64,000 bases of DNA from Pontibacter mangrovi (GTDB taxonomy: Bacteria > Bacteroidota > Bacteroidia > Cytophagales > Hymenobacteraceae): NCBI RefSeq assembly GCF_006385705.1, contig NZ_VFRQ01000004.1, positions 124,001 through 188,000 on the forward strand. Direction: 5' to 3'. Made by a program: the position numbers and the translations under genes. Positions 17,451 to 30,680 of the stretch are shown here, piece after piece. The notes beneath the pieces are model-generated. The model was given only the letters and a program-made list of their open reading frames with translations, did not search any database and was not told where the DNA came from. Numbering within the stretch: the stretch's first letter is position 1; every line of letters begins with the position of its first letter.

Positions 17451-18557
17451 ATGAAGAATAACAAACTGAACATCGCCTTCTTCGGCTCCAGCCTGGTGTC
17501 TGCCTACTGGAACGGTGCCGCAACGTATTACCGTGGCATTGTGAGAGCCCTGAGCGAGCGCGGCCACCACGTTACCTTTTACGAGCCCGATGCCTACGAG
17601 CGCCAGCAGAACCGCGACATAGACGACCCGGAATGGGCGAAAGTAGTGGTGTATGAGGCTACGGAAGAGGCTGTGTATAAATGCCTTGAGGATGCCGCCG
17701 AAGCCGACATGGTGGTGAAAGCCAGCGGCGTGGGCGTGTTCGACGAGCTGCTGGAGCGCGAGGTGCTGCAACTGCAGACCGACGAGCGCCTGGTGGTGTT
17801 CTGGGACGTGGACGCGCCTGCCACCCTGGACCGCGTGCACAACGACCCGAACGACCAGTTCCTGCAGCTGATCCCGCAGTATGATATGATTTTGACCTAC
17901 GGCGGCGGCGACCCGGTAGTGAATGCCTATGAGGCGCTGGGCGCGAAGAAGTGTGTGCCGATCTACAACGCCTTGGATACGGCAACGCATTTTCCGGTAG
18001 CGCCTGACCCTCATTTTGAAGCTGATCTGGCCTTTTTAGGAAATCGTCTGCCCGACCGCGAAGCCCGCGTGGAGGAGTTCTTCCTGAAGCCGGCGGCGCT
18101 GGAAATGAACAAAAAGTTTATCATTGGCGGCAGCGGCTGGGGCGACAAGCAGATGACGGATAATGTGGAGTACGTGGGCCATGTGTACACCAAAGACCAC
18201 AACGCCTTTAACTGCACCCCAAAGGCCGTGCTCAACATCAGCCGCGAAAGTATGGCCCGCTATGGCTTTTCGCCGGCCACGCGTGTTTTTGAGGCTGCCG
18301 GCGCCGGCGCCTGCATCATTACCGATTACTGGGAGGGCATTGATTTCTTCTTTGAGCCAGGCAAAGAGATACTGGTGGCCAAAGACGGTGCCGAAGTAGC
18401 GGAAATAATGGCTGATTTATCCGTAGAAAAGGCAAAAGCAATTGGAGAAGCTGCGTATAAGAAGGTACTTGCCGCGCACACCTATCATCACCGCGCGGAG
18501 CAACTGGAAAAACTGCTGTACGCAGAAGTTAAATCTACAAACAAAGCATTAGCATGA
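17451..18557 (+). CDS. CgeB-like glycosyltransferase, copy 2
   Basis: The 368-residue paralogue shares with its neighbours the N-terminal SAYWNGAATYYRGIVRAL, the following RGHHVTFYEPD strand, and the C-terminal FSPATRVFEAAGAGACIITDYWEGIDFFFEPG and HTYHHRAEQLE tail. It starts 7 bp after copy 1 and overlaps copy 3 by 4 bp (ATGA), so translation is probably coupled. Similarity to copy 3 is clearly higher than to copy 1, which implies at least two duplication events. Donor and acceptor unknown. Confidence 0.87.
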   Translation: MKNNKLNIAFFGSSLVSAYWNGAATYYRGIVRALSERGHHVTFYEPDAYERQQNRDIDDPEWAKVVVYEATEEAVYKCLEDAAEADMVVKASGVGVFDELLEREVLQLQTDERLVVFWDVDAPATLDRVHNDPNDQFLQLIPQYDMILTYGGGDPVVNAYEALGAKKCVPIYNALDTATHFPVAPDPHFEADLAFLGNRLPDREARVEEFFLKPAALEMNKKFIIGGSGWGDKQMTDNVEYVGHVYTKDHNAFNCTPKAVLNISRESMARYGFSPATRVFEAAGAGACIITDYWEGIDFFFEPGKEILVAKDGAEVAEIMADLSVEKAKAIGEAAYKKVLAAHTYHHRAEQLEKLLYAEVKSTNKALA

Positions 18558-19657
18558 ATATCGTAATTCTTGGCTTATCCATCACCTCCAGCTGGGGCAA
18601 CGGCCATGCCACCACGTTTAGAGGCTTGGTAAAGGAGCTAAACAAGCAGGGCCATTATGTAACTTTTCTGGAGAGGGATGTGCCTTGGTATGCCGGCAAC
18701 CGCGATTTGCCAAAACCGGACTATTGCCAAACAGAACTTTACAAGTCGGTGGATGACCTGAAGAGCCGTTTTACAGAAGAAGTGCGCGAGGCGGATATGG
18801 TGATCGTGGGCTCTTATGTGCCGGAGGGCGTGCCGGTAGGCGAGTGGGTAATCCAGACGGCCCGGGGCATAAAGGCCTTTTATGACATCGATACACCAGT
18901 AACACTAGCTAAACTGGAGCGCGGCGATTACGAGTACCTGCACCCGAACCTCATCCCGAAGTATGACCTGTACTTATCTTTCACCGGAGGCCCTACGCTG
19001 GACCTGCTGGAGCAGAAGTATGGCTCCCCGATGGCGCGCGCCCTGTACTGCTCTTTCGACCCGACCTTATACTACCCGGAGCTGATGGAGGCCAAATGGG
19101 ACTTGGGCTACCTGGGCACCTACTCCGACGACCGCCAGCCGCCGCTCGACAAACTGATGCTGGAGGCAGCGCGCCAGTGGCCGCTGGGCCGTTTTGTGGT
19201 GGCCGGACCGCAATATCCGGCAAGTATAAAATGGCCGAAAAACGTGCAGCATATCCAGCACTTGCCGCCTGCCGAGCACCGTACCTTCTATAACAGCCAG
19301 CGCTTTACCATGAACATCACCCGCGCCGATATGATCAAGGCGGGCTATGCGCCGAGCGTGCGCCTGTTTGAGGCAGCGGCCTGCGCCACCCCGATAATCT
19401 CCGATTACTGGGACGGACTGGAAACCATCTTTGAGCCTGGCACGGAGATCCTGATCGCCAAGGATTCGAAAGACACGCTGAAGTACCTGCGCGAGATCTG
19501 CAAATCGGAGCGCAAACTGATAGGGGAGCGTGCCCGCAGAAAGGTAATGGCCCACCACACGGCCGCTCATCGTGCCAAAGAGCTCATAAGCTATGCCGAA
19601 GAGCTGATGACGCTGGAAAACCCGTTTGCCAACGCGGAGCTGGGCCAGGAAGTATAG
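18554..19657 (+). CDS. CgeB-like glycosyltransferase, copy 3
   Basis: The 367-residue protein opens NIVILGLSITSSWGNGHATTFRG and then GHYVTFLERDVPWYAGNRD, the same frame of motifs as copy 2. The acceptor-side FDIDTPVT analogue is YDIDTPVTLAKL. The C-terminal donor site is APSVRLFEAAACATPIISDY, then WDGLETIFEPG, followed by the HTAAHRAKEL tail. It overlaps copy 2 by 4 bp. A strong terminator hairpin at 19684-19720 follows, so this gene probably ends the main operon. Confidence 0.87.
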   Translation: MNIVILGLSITSSWGNGHATTFRGLVKELNKQGHYVTFLERDVPWYAGNRDLPKPDYCQTELYKSVDDLKSRFTEEVREADMVIVGSYVPEGVPVGEWVIQTARGIKAFYDIDTPVTLAKLERGDYEYLHPNLIPKYDLYLSFTGGPTLDLLEQKYGSPMARALYCSFDPTLYYPELMEAKWDLGYLGTYSDDRQPPLDKLMLEAARQWPLGRFVVAGPQYPASIKWPKNVQHIQHLPPAEHRTFYNSQRFTMNITRADMIKAGYAPSVRLFEAAACATPIISDYWDGLETIFEPGTEILIAKDSKDTLKYLREICKSERKLIGERARRKVMAHHTAAHRAKELISYAEELMTLENPFANAELGQEV

Positions 19658-19683
19658 CAACAAAGTATAGTTGATAAGAAAAG

Positions 19684-19720
19684 CTGCCGCCCCGGGATGA
19701 TTCCTTGGGCGGCAGTTTTG
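19684..19720 (+). terminator. Rho-independent terminator after the CgeB-like genes
   Basis: A 9-bp perfect stem, CTGCCGCCC (19684-19692) pairing with GGGCGGCAG (19707-19715), is followed by TTTTG. It lies 27 bp after the third CgeB-like stop codon and would separate the methyltransferase gene from the operon unless read through. Confidence 0.85.
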
Positions 19721-19791
19721 CGTTAATGCATCAATAGCAGCTGCAGCTGCGTAATCTTTAAACAAAACATCATTAAACCACAGATAAAAGC

Positions 19792-20613
19792 ATGACCGAC
19801 ATAGAAGCACTGGCACCCTGGTTTCATAACCTGCACCTGCCTAACGGCGAGCAGACAGCACCCGATCATTTTCTGGGGGACTTCCCTAAGTTTAAGTGGC
19901 AGGAGTTGGAGCCATTTATTCCGCAGGACCTGTCGGGGTGGGAGGTGCTGGATATTGGCTGCAACGCCGGCTTTTATAGTATAGAGCTGGCCAAGCGCGG
20001 CGCTAACGTGCTCGGCATCGATGTAGACCCGCACTACCTGAAGCAGGCGGAGTGGGCCGCCAAGCAGTTTGGTTTGGAGGATAAAATTGAGCTTAGGCAG
20101 ATGCAGGTATACGACGTGGCGCGCCTCGACCGCCAGTTCGACCTGATCTGGTACATGGGCGTGCTTTACCACCTCCGTTACCCACTGCTCTCGTTGGACA
20201 TCCTCTCTAAAAAATGCCGCGGGCAGATGGTGTTCCAAACCCTGACCATGCCCGGCAAAGAGGCTGCAGAGGTGGCCGATGATTTTGAGATAAACGACCG
20301 CAAGCGTATGCAGGAAGAAGGCTGGCCCAAAATGGCATTTATCGAAAAGAAAATGGCCGGCGACATTACCAATTGGTGGGCCCCGAACCACGCGGCTATA
20401 CTGGCCATGATGCGCTCCTGCGGCTTAAAGTTGAAAGAGCAGCCGGGCCACGAAATATACTTGCTGGAGGCGGACGAGCAGCTGAAACAGGCGCAGCAGT
20501 GGAATGAGTCGGAATACCTCTCCGCCACCGGCCAGGACTGGCAGGAGGCCGTGCAGCAGAAAGTATCCGGCAAAAACGAGTACATGGTGCGGCACAATGG
20601 AAAGCAGGAGTAG
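19792..20613 (+). CDS. SAM-dependent methyltransferase, CmoB-like (possibly TIGR04290/Rta_06860 family)
   Basis: A class I methyltransferase of 273 residues. The N-terminal WFHNLHLPNGEQTAPDH segment is followed by the SAM site EVLDIGCNAGFYSIELAKRG (about 50-69) and VLGIDVDPHYL. The acceptor side has IWYMGVLYHLRYPLLSLD, a pattern shared with tRNA carboxymethyltransferase CmoB. From memory the N-terminal block matches a family (Rta_06860 type) found beside glycosyltransferases rather than tRNA genes; this could not be checked. It follows the CgeB-like genes after a terminator and 134 bp, so it may be transcribed separately. A role in methylating the glycan or its precursor is inferred from context. 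Confidence 0.85.
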   Translation: MTDIEALAPWFHNLHLPNGEQTAPDHFLGDFPKFKWQELEPFIPQDLSGWEVLDIGCNAGFYSIELAKRGANVLGIDVDPHYLKQAEWAAKQFGLEDKIELRQMQVYDVARLDRQFDLIWYMGVLYHLRYPLLSLDILSKKCRGQMVFQTLTMPGKEAAEVADDFEINDRKRMQEEGWPKMAFIEKKMAGDITNWWAPNHAAILAMMRSCGLKLKEQPGHEIYLLEADEQLKQAQQWNESEYLSATGQDWQEAVQQKVSGKNEYMVRHNGKQE

Positions 20614-20642
20614 GAGCAGCAATGTGCTGAAAGTATAACCCC

Positions 20643-20669
20643 AAGCCATGCACCTAGCGTGGCTTTTTT
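20643..20669 (+). terminator. Rho-independent terminator after the methyltransferase gene
   Basis: AAGCCATGC (20643-20651) pairs with GCGTGGCTT (20657-20665) with one G-U pair, followed by a run of T. It lies 30 bp after the methyltransferase stop codon and ends the glycan locus. Confidence 0.8.
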
Positions 20670-20695
20670 ACGCCGATAAAGTATAACTTGCAAGT

Positions 20696-21259
20696 ATGAG
20701 TGATAAAAGCAAAGCCCCACAGCCCTGGAAAGTCCTGAAATCGGATATGGTGGTGGATGAGAAATGGTATAAACTGCGCCGCGACGAGGTGGAGCTGCCT
20801 AACGGCCACGTGATGGATGATTACTACGTGAGCGTGCGCCCGAACGTGGTGTTGGTCTTCCCGCTTACCGAGGATGGCCATGTTATATTTGTGCGCCAGT
20901 ACAAGCATGCGGCAGGTGATATTTTTATTGAATTGCCTGGCGGTGTGATTGACGAGCACGAAGTGGAGCCGCAGGAGGCCGCCCGCCGCGAGCTGCTGGA
21001 GGAGACCGGCTATACTTCCGAGGAGCTGGAGCCGGTGCTGGAGGTAATAGACAACCCCACCAAAGACACGAACAAGATCTATTATTACATCGCCCGGAAC
21101 GCGCACAAAGTAGCCGAGCAGGATTTAGACGTAAGCGAGCACATCGAGGTGCTGAAGGTGCCGCTGGAGGAAGTGGAAAGTATGGTGTTGAGCGGAAAAG
21201 TAAACGTGGCCGGCTCCGTTGCACTTAGCCTGCTGGCTTTGCGGAAGTTGGGGGTGTAG
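20696..21259 (+). CDS. NUDIX hydrolase (ADP-ribose pyrophosphatase-like)
   Basis: The 187-residue protein has the ADP-sugar pyrophosphatase layout: an N-terminal KWYKLRRDEVELPNG, the VRQYKHAAG strand, and a Nudix box beginning GGVIDEHEVEP and ending RRELLEETGY (near 81-105). The box has one more residue between its Gly and the REL core than the usual GX5EX7REUXEEXGU. All metal-binding glutamates of RELLEE are kept, so activity on ADP-ribose or a related nucleoside diphosphate is likely. It starts 26 bp after a terminator and stands alone. Confidence 0.9.
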   Translation: MSDKSKAPQPWKVLKSDMVVDEKWYKLRRDEVELPNGHVMDDYYVSVRPNVVLVFPLTEDGHVIFVRQYKHAAGDIFIELPGGVIDEHEVEPQEAARRELLEETGYTSEELEPVLEVIDNPTKDTNKIYYYIARNAHKVAEQDLDVSEHIEVLKVPLEEVESMVLSGKVNVAGSVALSLLALRKLGV

Positions 21260-21292
21260 TTAAAGGAGGGGAGTTTACTGCAGAAGTATAAA

Positions 21293-21322
21293 CCCACCCC
21301 TAACCCCTCCTAGGAGGGGAAT
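21293..21322 (+). repeat. 30-bp palindromic GC-rich intergenic repeat, copy 1
   Basis: The unit starts CCCACCCCTAACCCCTCC and continues into TAGGAGGGGAAT, with the self-complementary core CCCCTCCTAGGAGGGG. It is identical to 23571-23600 and differs by one base from the inverted copy at 50901-50930. It lies in the gap after the Nudix gene and is followed by further CCCC/GGGG-rich sequence. Confidence 0.85.
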
Positions 21323-21384
21323 TTACCTCACCCCAGCCCTCTCCTAAGAACAGGAGATGGAGAGCTCTGCATTACCGGGTCCAA

Positions 21385-21868
21385 CCACCCCTGCCCCTCA
21401 GAGCTACGCTCGCTACCTTCGAACTCGCGTTCTCGGTAGTCCAGAGGAGGGGAATTATACTTGTTCCATAGTTGGAGCCGCAGCTATTGAACTGATCCCA
21501 GCCTTTGGGTGGGGGTAGGGGCCCTCGACAAGAGCGCCTTGTGCATGTTGCGGTGCCGCGGATGCGGCAGCCGGAGCAGAGCGGAAAAGAGGGCCCCTAC
21601 CCCCGGCAGCTTCAGGCACACAGCGCGATGCCCGAACGCGAGGCCTCCCGGCCTTGAGGGCACCACAGCCAGAGGTGAAACTGTAGGTATGTAAGACTGA
21701 GGATGAACTGCAGCTAGAAAGGATAGCTTGTATCAAGTCGAAGGAAGTGGTGGCTATGAAAGTACAAAGTCACAAGGTAAAGTATAGCCGAAGCAAGTAT
21801 GCCTCTGCGAGCCAATTGAGTTACAAACTCAACATCATAAAAGGCACAAGCGAACGCTTGCGCCAGGG
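21385..21868 (+). repeat. Composite dispersed intergenic element, copy A (with perfect 72-bp segment 21385-21456)
   Basis: The gap 21260-21897 holds no credible gene. Its main content is a composite element sharing blocks in the same order, but inverted, with 44148-44463. Shared blocks are a perfect 72-bp segment (21385-21456 = complement of 44392-44463), a GATCCCA...GGGGGTAGGGG block near 21495-21525, a GGCCTCCCGGCCTTG block near 21643, an AGGTATGTAAGACTGAGG block near 21684 followed by AGCTAGAAAGGATAGCTTG, and GGCACAAGCG-ACGCTTGCGCC near 21840. Copy A carries about 115 extra bases around 21525-21640. No transposase frame is visible, so a non-autonomous element or a degenerate repeat family is likely. 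Confidence 0.8.
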
Positions 21869-21897
21869 CTGAAAAACCTATCAAACCTTATCCTGCG

Positions 21898-23466
21898 CTA
21901 AACTTTCGCAAAAGGGTTCTCCGGCTTCACCAGCAGCACCTTCTCCCGCTCTACCACCACGGCGCCGGCAGGCGCGCCTTTAGGCTTGCGCACCCACTTC
22001 TTCGGCGTATAGATAACCGGGCATAGCGAGTCGGTTTTGCGCTTGCTGTAGTAGGCCGCCAGCTGCGCCGCCTTCTCCAGCACGGTGTTCGGAATGGTTT
22101 TCCCCGCCTGGTACTTGATCACCACATGCGAGCCGGACACATCTTTGGCGTGCAGCCACATATCCTCTTTATACGTATGGCGCTGCGTGAGCTCGTCGTT
22201 ATTTTGCGAGCTTTTGCCCACCAGTATCTTAAAGCCCTCGCTCTCAAACACCCGAAACGGGATCTGCACCTGTTCCTGCTGTTTGCTGCCGAGGAGGTGG
22301 TTGTACTCTTTCAGAAAGACCTTCAGCTGCTTGTAGTTCTCCACCTCTGATAGCGCCTGCAGCGCGTCCTCCAGCACGATCAGTTCCTCCAGCTTACGCT
22401 CTACTTTCTCCTCCAGCTGCTTTACCTCCAGGTGCTGGTTCTTGGCTTTGCGGTAGAGGCGCTCGGCATACTTCTGCGGCGTTTCGTTCTGTTTTAAAGT
22501 ATACCTGCGGTTTTGGTCGGTGTAAAAGTCGTAGAGTTCCACCTCGGTGGCGCGCGGCGGAATGTTGGTGAGGTTGGCCATGATCACGTCGGCGGTCTGG
22601 GAGTAGGAGCGGTTGTGGCGCAGCTCCTGCAGCTTCTCCTCGCTCTGCTCCATCACTGTTTTGGTAACGTGAACCTTGCGCTCCAGCTGCTGCTTTGCCT
22701 GCTCATATTGGCGCCTAAATCCTGTTTCGGATAAGTATAAACGCGTGTACTGATTGGCAGCCTCCAGCGGGTCCTGGAATGTATAAACCACCTCGCCGAG
22801 CGGCAGCAGCGAGAGGCGCAGCTTGTCCTGCAGCCGGATGATGTAATATGCTTCCGGGGCCTCCAGCACATCCAACATGCTCTGCACCAACTCCCATTTC
22901 TCCTCCAGCGCAGCCTGGCTGTAGCCGCGCTCCTCTAAGTATAAAGCCGGCACGTCGCCAAAGGTCGGGTATACTTTGCGCAGGTTGCCCTCGGCAGCGG
23001 CAAAGGCGGCAAAGTTCTGCTGCAGCGGCCGGTCCATCTGCAGCGGGTCCAGCCCGGCGTCGGCGGGGAATTTCTTCAGGAACAGCTTAATGGCCTCCCC
23101 ATTCTGGTACAGCACTATGTTGGAGCGGTTGCCGAACATCTTGAACAGCAGCAGATAGCCTCCGGTAAGTATAAAATAGAAGCTGCGTTCGTTCTGGTGC
23201 TGCACCACGTCCTCCACTGTCTGCCCCTGCATCTCCTGCAGCAGCTCAATGGTGTTGGCGCGGGCCCTTTTAAACTCGGTGGGGAAGGAGAGGGAGGTGA
23301 AGTGCGGCCCCAACTGCGCCCGGATGTAGAGTTCCTCCTCCCCGCGGGCAAAGCCAAGTATAAGCTCCGCCTTGTTCTGGCTAAAAGCCGTAACTACCTG
23401 CATGCCCACCAGTTTGGTTTTGAGCGCCTGCGCCAGTTGCCGTAAGAAGTAGAAGTTTAGATGCAC
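21898..23466 (-). CDS. NFACT family protein (RqcH/Fbp54-like, ribosome quality control)
   Basis: The 522-residue protein has the NFACT-N domain (about 1-230, with FYFLRQLAQALKTKLVG and GNRSNIVL), a long charged coiled-coil middle (about 250-370) and a C-terminal NFACT-R domain (about 395-500, with KILVGKSSQNNDELT, DMWLHAKDVSGSHVVIK and KKWVRKPKGA). RqcH/Rqc2-type members bind 50S subunits carrying stalled nascent chains and add C-terminal alanine tails. Length is slightly short of the typical 550-580. The DUF814 DxWLHAKDxxGSHV signature makes the family call secure. It stands alone between repeat-containing gaps. Confidence 0.92.
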   Translation of the reverse strand: MHLNFYFLRQLAQALKTKLVGMQVVTAFSQNKAELILGFARGEEELYIRAQLGPHFTSLSFPTEFKRARANTIELLQEMQGQTVEDVVQHQNERSFYFILTGGYLLLFKMFGNRSNIVLYQNGEAIKLFLKKFPADAGLDPLQMDRPLQQNFAAFAAAEGNLRKVYPTFGDVPALYLEERGYSQAALEEKWELVQSMLDVLEAPEAYYIIRLQDKLRLSLLPLGEVVYTFQDPLEAANQYTRLYLSETGFRRQYEQAKQQLERKVHVTKTVMEQSEEKLQELRHNRSYSQTADVIMANLTNIPPRATEVELYDFYTDQNRRYTLKQNETPQKYAERLYRKAKNQHLEVKQLEEKVERKLEELIVLEDALQALSEVENYKQLKVFLKEYNHLLGSKQQEQVQIPFRVFESEGFKILVGKSSQNNDELTQRHTYKEDMWLHAKDVSGSHVVIKYQAGKTIPNTVLEKAAQLAAYYSKRKTDSLCPVIYTPKKWVRKPKGAPAGAVVVEREKVLLVKPENPFAKV

Positions 23467-23570
23467 CTTTTTAGAGTTACGAATTACGAATTACGAGTTA
23501 GATTGCCTCATACCAATATCGAATGAATAATACGTATGGATCAGTTCCACAATTTACCAACAGCCTAGAA

Positions 23571-23600
23571 CCCACCCCTAACCCCTCCTAGGAGGGGAAT
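23571..23600 (+). repeat. 30-bp palindromic GC-rich intergenic repeat, copy 2
   Basis: Identical over 30 bp to 21293-21322, in the same orientation, upstream of the NFACT gene. The rest of the 23467-23752 gap has no credible gene; it holds one AAGTATA motif at 23671. Confidence 0.85.
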
Positions 23601-23752
23601 CTGCTTGTAGATCTATAGCAGGTACTGCGTACGAACAAACTGATGGTGGTATAAGCAATAAAGACAGAGACAAGTATAAACCCTTGAGCTTAACGCTAAT
23701 CAGGTAGAGCCCGACTCGTAACCCGGCACTCGTGACTCAGAACTCCTCAAAG

Positions 23753-24517
23753 CTATAGTTCGATCTGCAGGCCGTCGTAGCCGAGGCGCACGAAGTCGGG
23801 GAGCTGCAGCTCTACCTCGCGGTGCAGGCCCATCAGGTGGCTGATGTGGGTAAGGTATGCCTGCTCGGGCTGCAGGTCCTCCAGCATGGCCACGGCCTCT
23901 TTCAACGAAAAGTGCGAGATGTGGTGCTCGTGGCGCAGCGCGTCCAGCACTACTACCTTAGAGCCGCGTATTTTTTCCTTCTCTTCCTCCGAGATGTAGT
24001 TGGCATCGGTAATGTAACTAAAATCGCCGACGCGGAAACCGAGCACGGGCAGCTTGTAGTGCATCACCCGGATGGGTATAAACTCCACGCCCGCCACCAT
24101 AAACGGCTCGTCCTCGGTAATTGGGTGCAGTTCTACCCGCGGGATGCCGGGGTACTTATAATCGGAAAAGATGTAGGCAAACTCGCGCTTAAGCTGCTCC
24201 AGCACGCGCTCTTCGGCGTACAGGGGCATGTCTTTGTGCTGCGAGAAATTGTAGGCGCGGATGTCGTCGAGGCCGGCGGTGTGGTCTTTGTGCTCGTGCG
24301 TAAAGACCAGGGCGTCGAGCGTCTTGATGCGCTCACGCAAAACCTGCTGCCTAAAATCAGGGCCCGAGTCAATGATGATGCTCTTGCCATCCACCTCGAG
24401 GTGCACCGACACGCGCAGGCGCTGGTCACGGTAGTCTACAGAACGGCAAACCTCGCAGTTGCACCCAATAACTGGTACGCCCTGCGAGGTGCCCGTGCCT
24501 AGTAATGTTACTTTCAA
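23753..24517 (-). CDS. MBL-fold metallo-hydrolase, PhnP-like phosphodiesterase
   Basis: The 254-residue protein opens KVTLLGTGTSQGVPVIGC, followed by a Cys cluster (Cys19, Cys21, Cys24) like the structural zinc site of PhnP. The dinuclear metal motif HEHKDHTAGLDD places ligands at His74, His76, Asp78 and His79, and further ligands are in TDANYI and LRHEHHISH. PhnP hydrolyses ribose 1,2-cyclic phosphates; many genomes without phosphonate genes keep a homologue of unknown substrate. It overlaps the small gene upstream by 4 bp, so the two are translationally linked. Confidence 0.9.
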   Translation of the reverse strand: MKVTLLGTGTSQGVPVIGCNCEVCRSVDYRDQRLRVSVHLEVDGKSIIIDSGPDFRQQVLRERIKTLDALVFTHEHKDHTAGLDDIRAYNFSQHKDMPLYAEERVLEQLKREFAYIFSDYKYPGIPRVELHPITEDEPFMVAGVEFIPIRVMHYKLPVLGFRVGDFSYITDANYISEEEKEKIRGSKVVVLDALRHEHHISHFSLKEAVAMLEDLQPEQAYLTHISHLMGLHREVELQLPDFVRLGYDGLQIEL

Positions 24518-24789
24518 TTGGCGTTTTCTCCGTTTCGGATTTCATGGTAAAGCTGCCTGGTTTTGTCGCTCAGGCGGCTCTCATCCACAGAAATGGTGCG
24601 AAGGATATCGTAAAGGCAGTTTATCTTCCCCTCCAGGCTGTAGTATTTGTTCACTACCGCCACCTTCATGTCTTTTAGCACACAGTAGCCGGCTTTAAAG
24701 TTGCCTTTCTCGTAGCGCAGCACAAAATCCGACTCTGCAAAAATATCCTCCAGCTTGTTTAAGAATGGCCGCGTGTACTTAAGCTGCAT
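24514..24789 (-). CDS. Conserved-looking small protein of unknown function
   Basis: The 91-residue protein is mixed-charge with no signal or membrane segment. Readable features are a YTRPFLNKLEDIFAE helix, FVLRYEKGNFKAGYCVL strands, KVAVVNKYYSLEGKINCLYD and a C-terminal helix. I do not recognise a family. It lies directly after the response regulator gene (adjacent, no gap) and overlaps the PhnP-like gene by 4 bp, which supports it as a real gene in a four-gene minus-strand operon with the giant kinase. It may be a small regulatory or adaptor protein, which is inference only. Confidence 0.75.
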   Translation of the reverse strand: MQLKYTRPFLNKLEDIFAESDFVLRYEKGNFKAGYCVLKDMKVAVVNKYYSLEGKINCLYDILRTISVDESRLSDKTRQLYHEIRNGENAN

Positions 24790-25170
24790 TTACTTTACGG
24801 TATACTTCTTTACTGTTTCCACCAGCATGTCAAAATCCAGTGGCTTCGGCAGGTAGTCGTTAATGCCCACGGCCTTAAAGTCTTCCATGCTGTAGTTGTT
24901 TGCGTTGCCTGTTACCGCAATGATCGGAATGCCGGCAACCTGGGGGTCTTTGCTGGCGCGAATCTCCTTTGTGCAGTCCATGCCGTTCTTCACCGGGATG
25001 TTCAGGTCCATCAGGATAGCGTCGATTTTGTTAGACTCCACCTGCTTCAGCACCTCGCCGCCGTTCTTGGCTGTCAGGATCTTGTAGTTCTGCAGCTCCA
25101 GGATCTTCTTCGTTAGGTTCAGGATTACAGAGCTATCCTCAGCGATCAAAATAGTTTTGCTTTCTGCCAT
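24790..25170 (-). CDS. Single-domain response regulator (CheY-like)
   Basis: The 126-residue protein is a receiver domain without output. ILIAEDSSVI carries the acidic pair, AILMDLNIPVKNG the phospho-acceptor Asp, AVTGNAN the Thr-type switch and YLPKPLD the conserved Lys-Pro. It starts 3 bp after the hybrid kinase stop codon on the same strand, so it is very probably a partner of that kinase, receiving phosphate from its HPt domain. Confidence 0.94.
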   Translation of the reverse strand: MAESKTILIAEDSSVILNLTKKILELQNYKILTAKNGGEVLKQVESNKIDAILMDLNIPVKNGMDCTKEIRASKDPQVAGIPIIAVTGNANNYSMEDFKAVGINDYLPKPLDFDMLVETVKKYTVK

Positions 25171-25173
25171 TTT

Positions 25174-30399
<5,226 letters not shown>

Positions 30400-30639
30400 A
30401 GTAAATGTCTAAAGTATAAAAATGCCGTAGCCCCCTGCATTGGGGCAAGCTATTCTATAAATAAAGCGATAATTTAGCAAAAATTTGCATTGCAGACCAT
30501 GCCTTGCCGCTCTAAGTATAGAAACAAGGCCTATGCCGCCTGATTTAAAACATTACGGCAAAAAAGAATCCGCCTTATATGTAAACAAGCACTGCCGTAC
30601 ATTTGTGCCTGCAACGGGTATAAAGAACCGCGGCGAACA

Positions 30640-30647
30640 TATTTTTG
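30640..30647 (+). promoter_or_regulatory. Predicted -7 element TATTTTTG for miaA
   Basis: TATTTTTG fits the Bacteroidota consensus TAnnTTTG. It ends 33 bp before the chosen miaA ATG and excludes the earlier in-frame ATG at 30645, which overlaps the element. The gap 30400-30680 holds nothing else beyond AAGTATA motifs at 30411, 30514 and 30668. Confidence 0.6.
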
Positions 30648-30680
30648 TACGGCATTAAGGTGCTGGCAAGTATAAATAAC

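Noticed and set aside
21455..21736. Open frames inside the composite repeat element
   Set aside because: The frames coincide with repeat DNA and show no protein-like pattern; the inverted copy at 44148 does not keep them.
30645..30680. Earlier ATG for miaA
   Set aside because: It overlaps the predicted -7 element and adds residues without family support.
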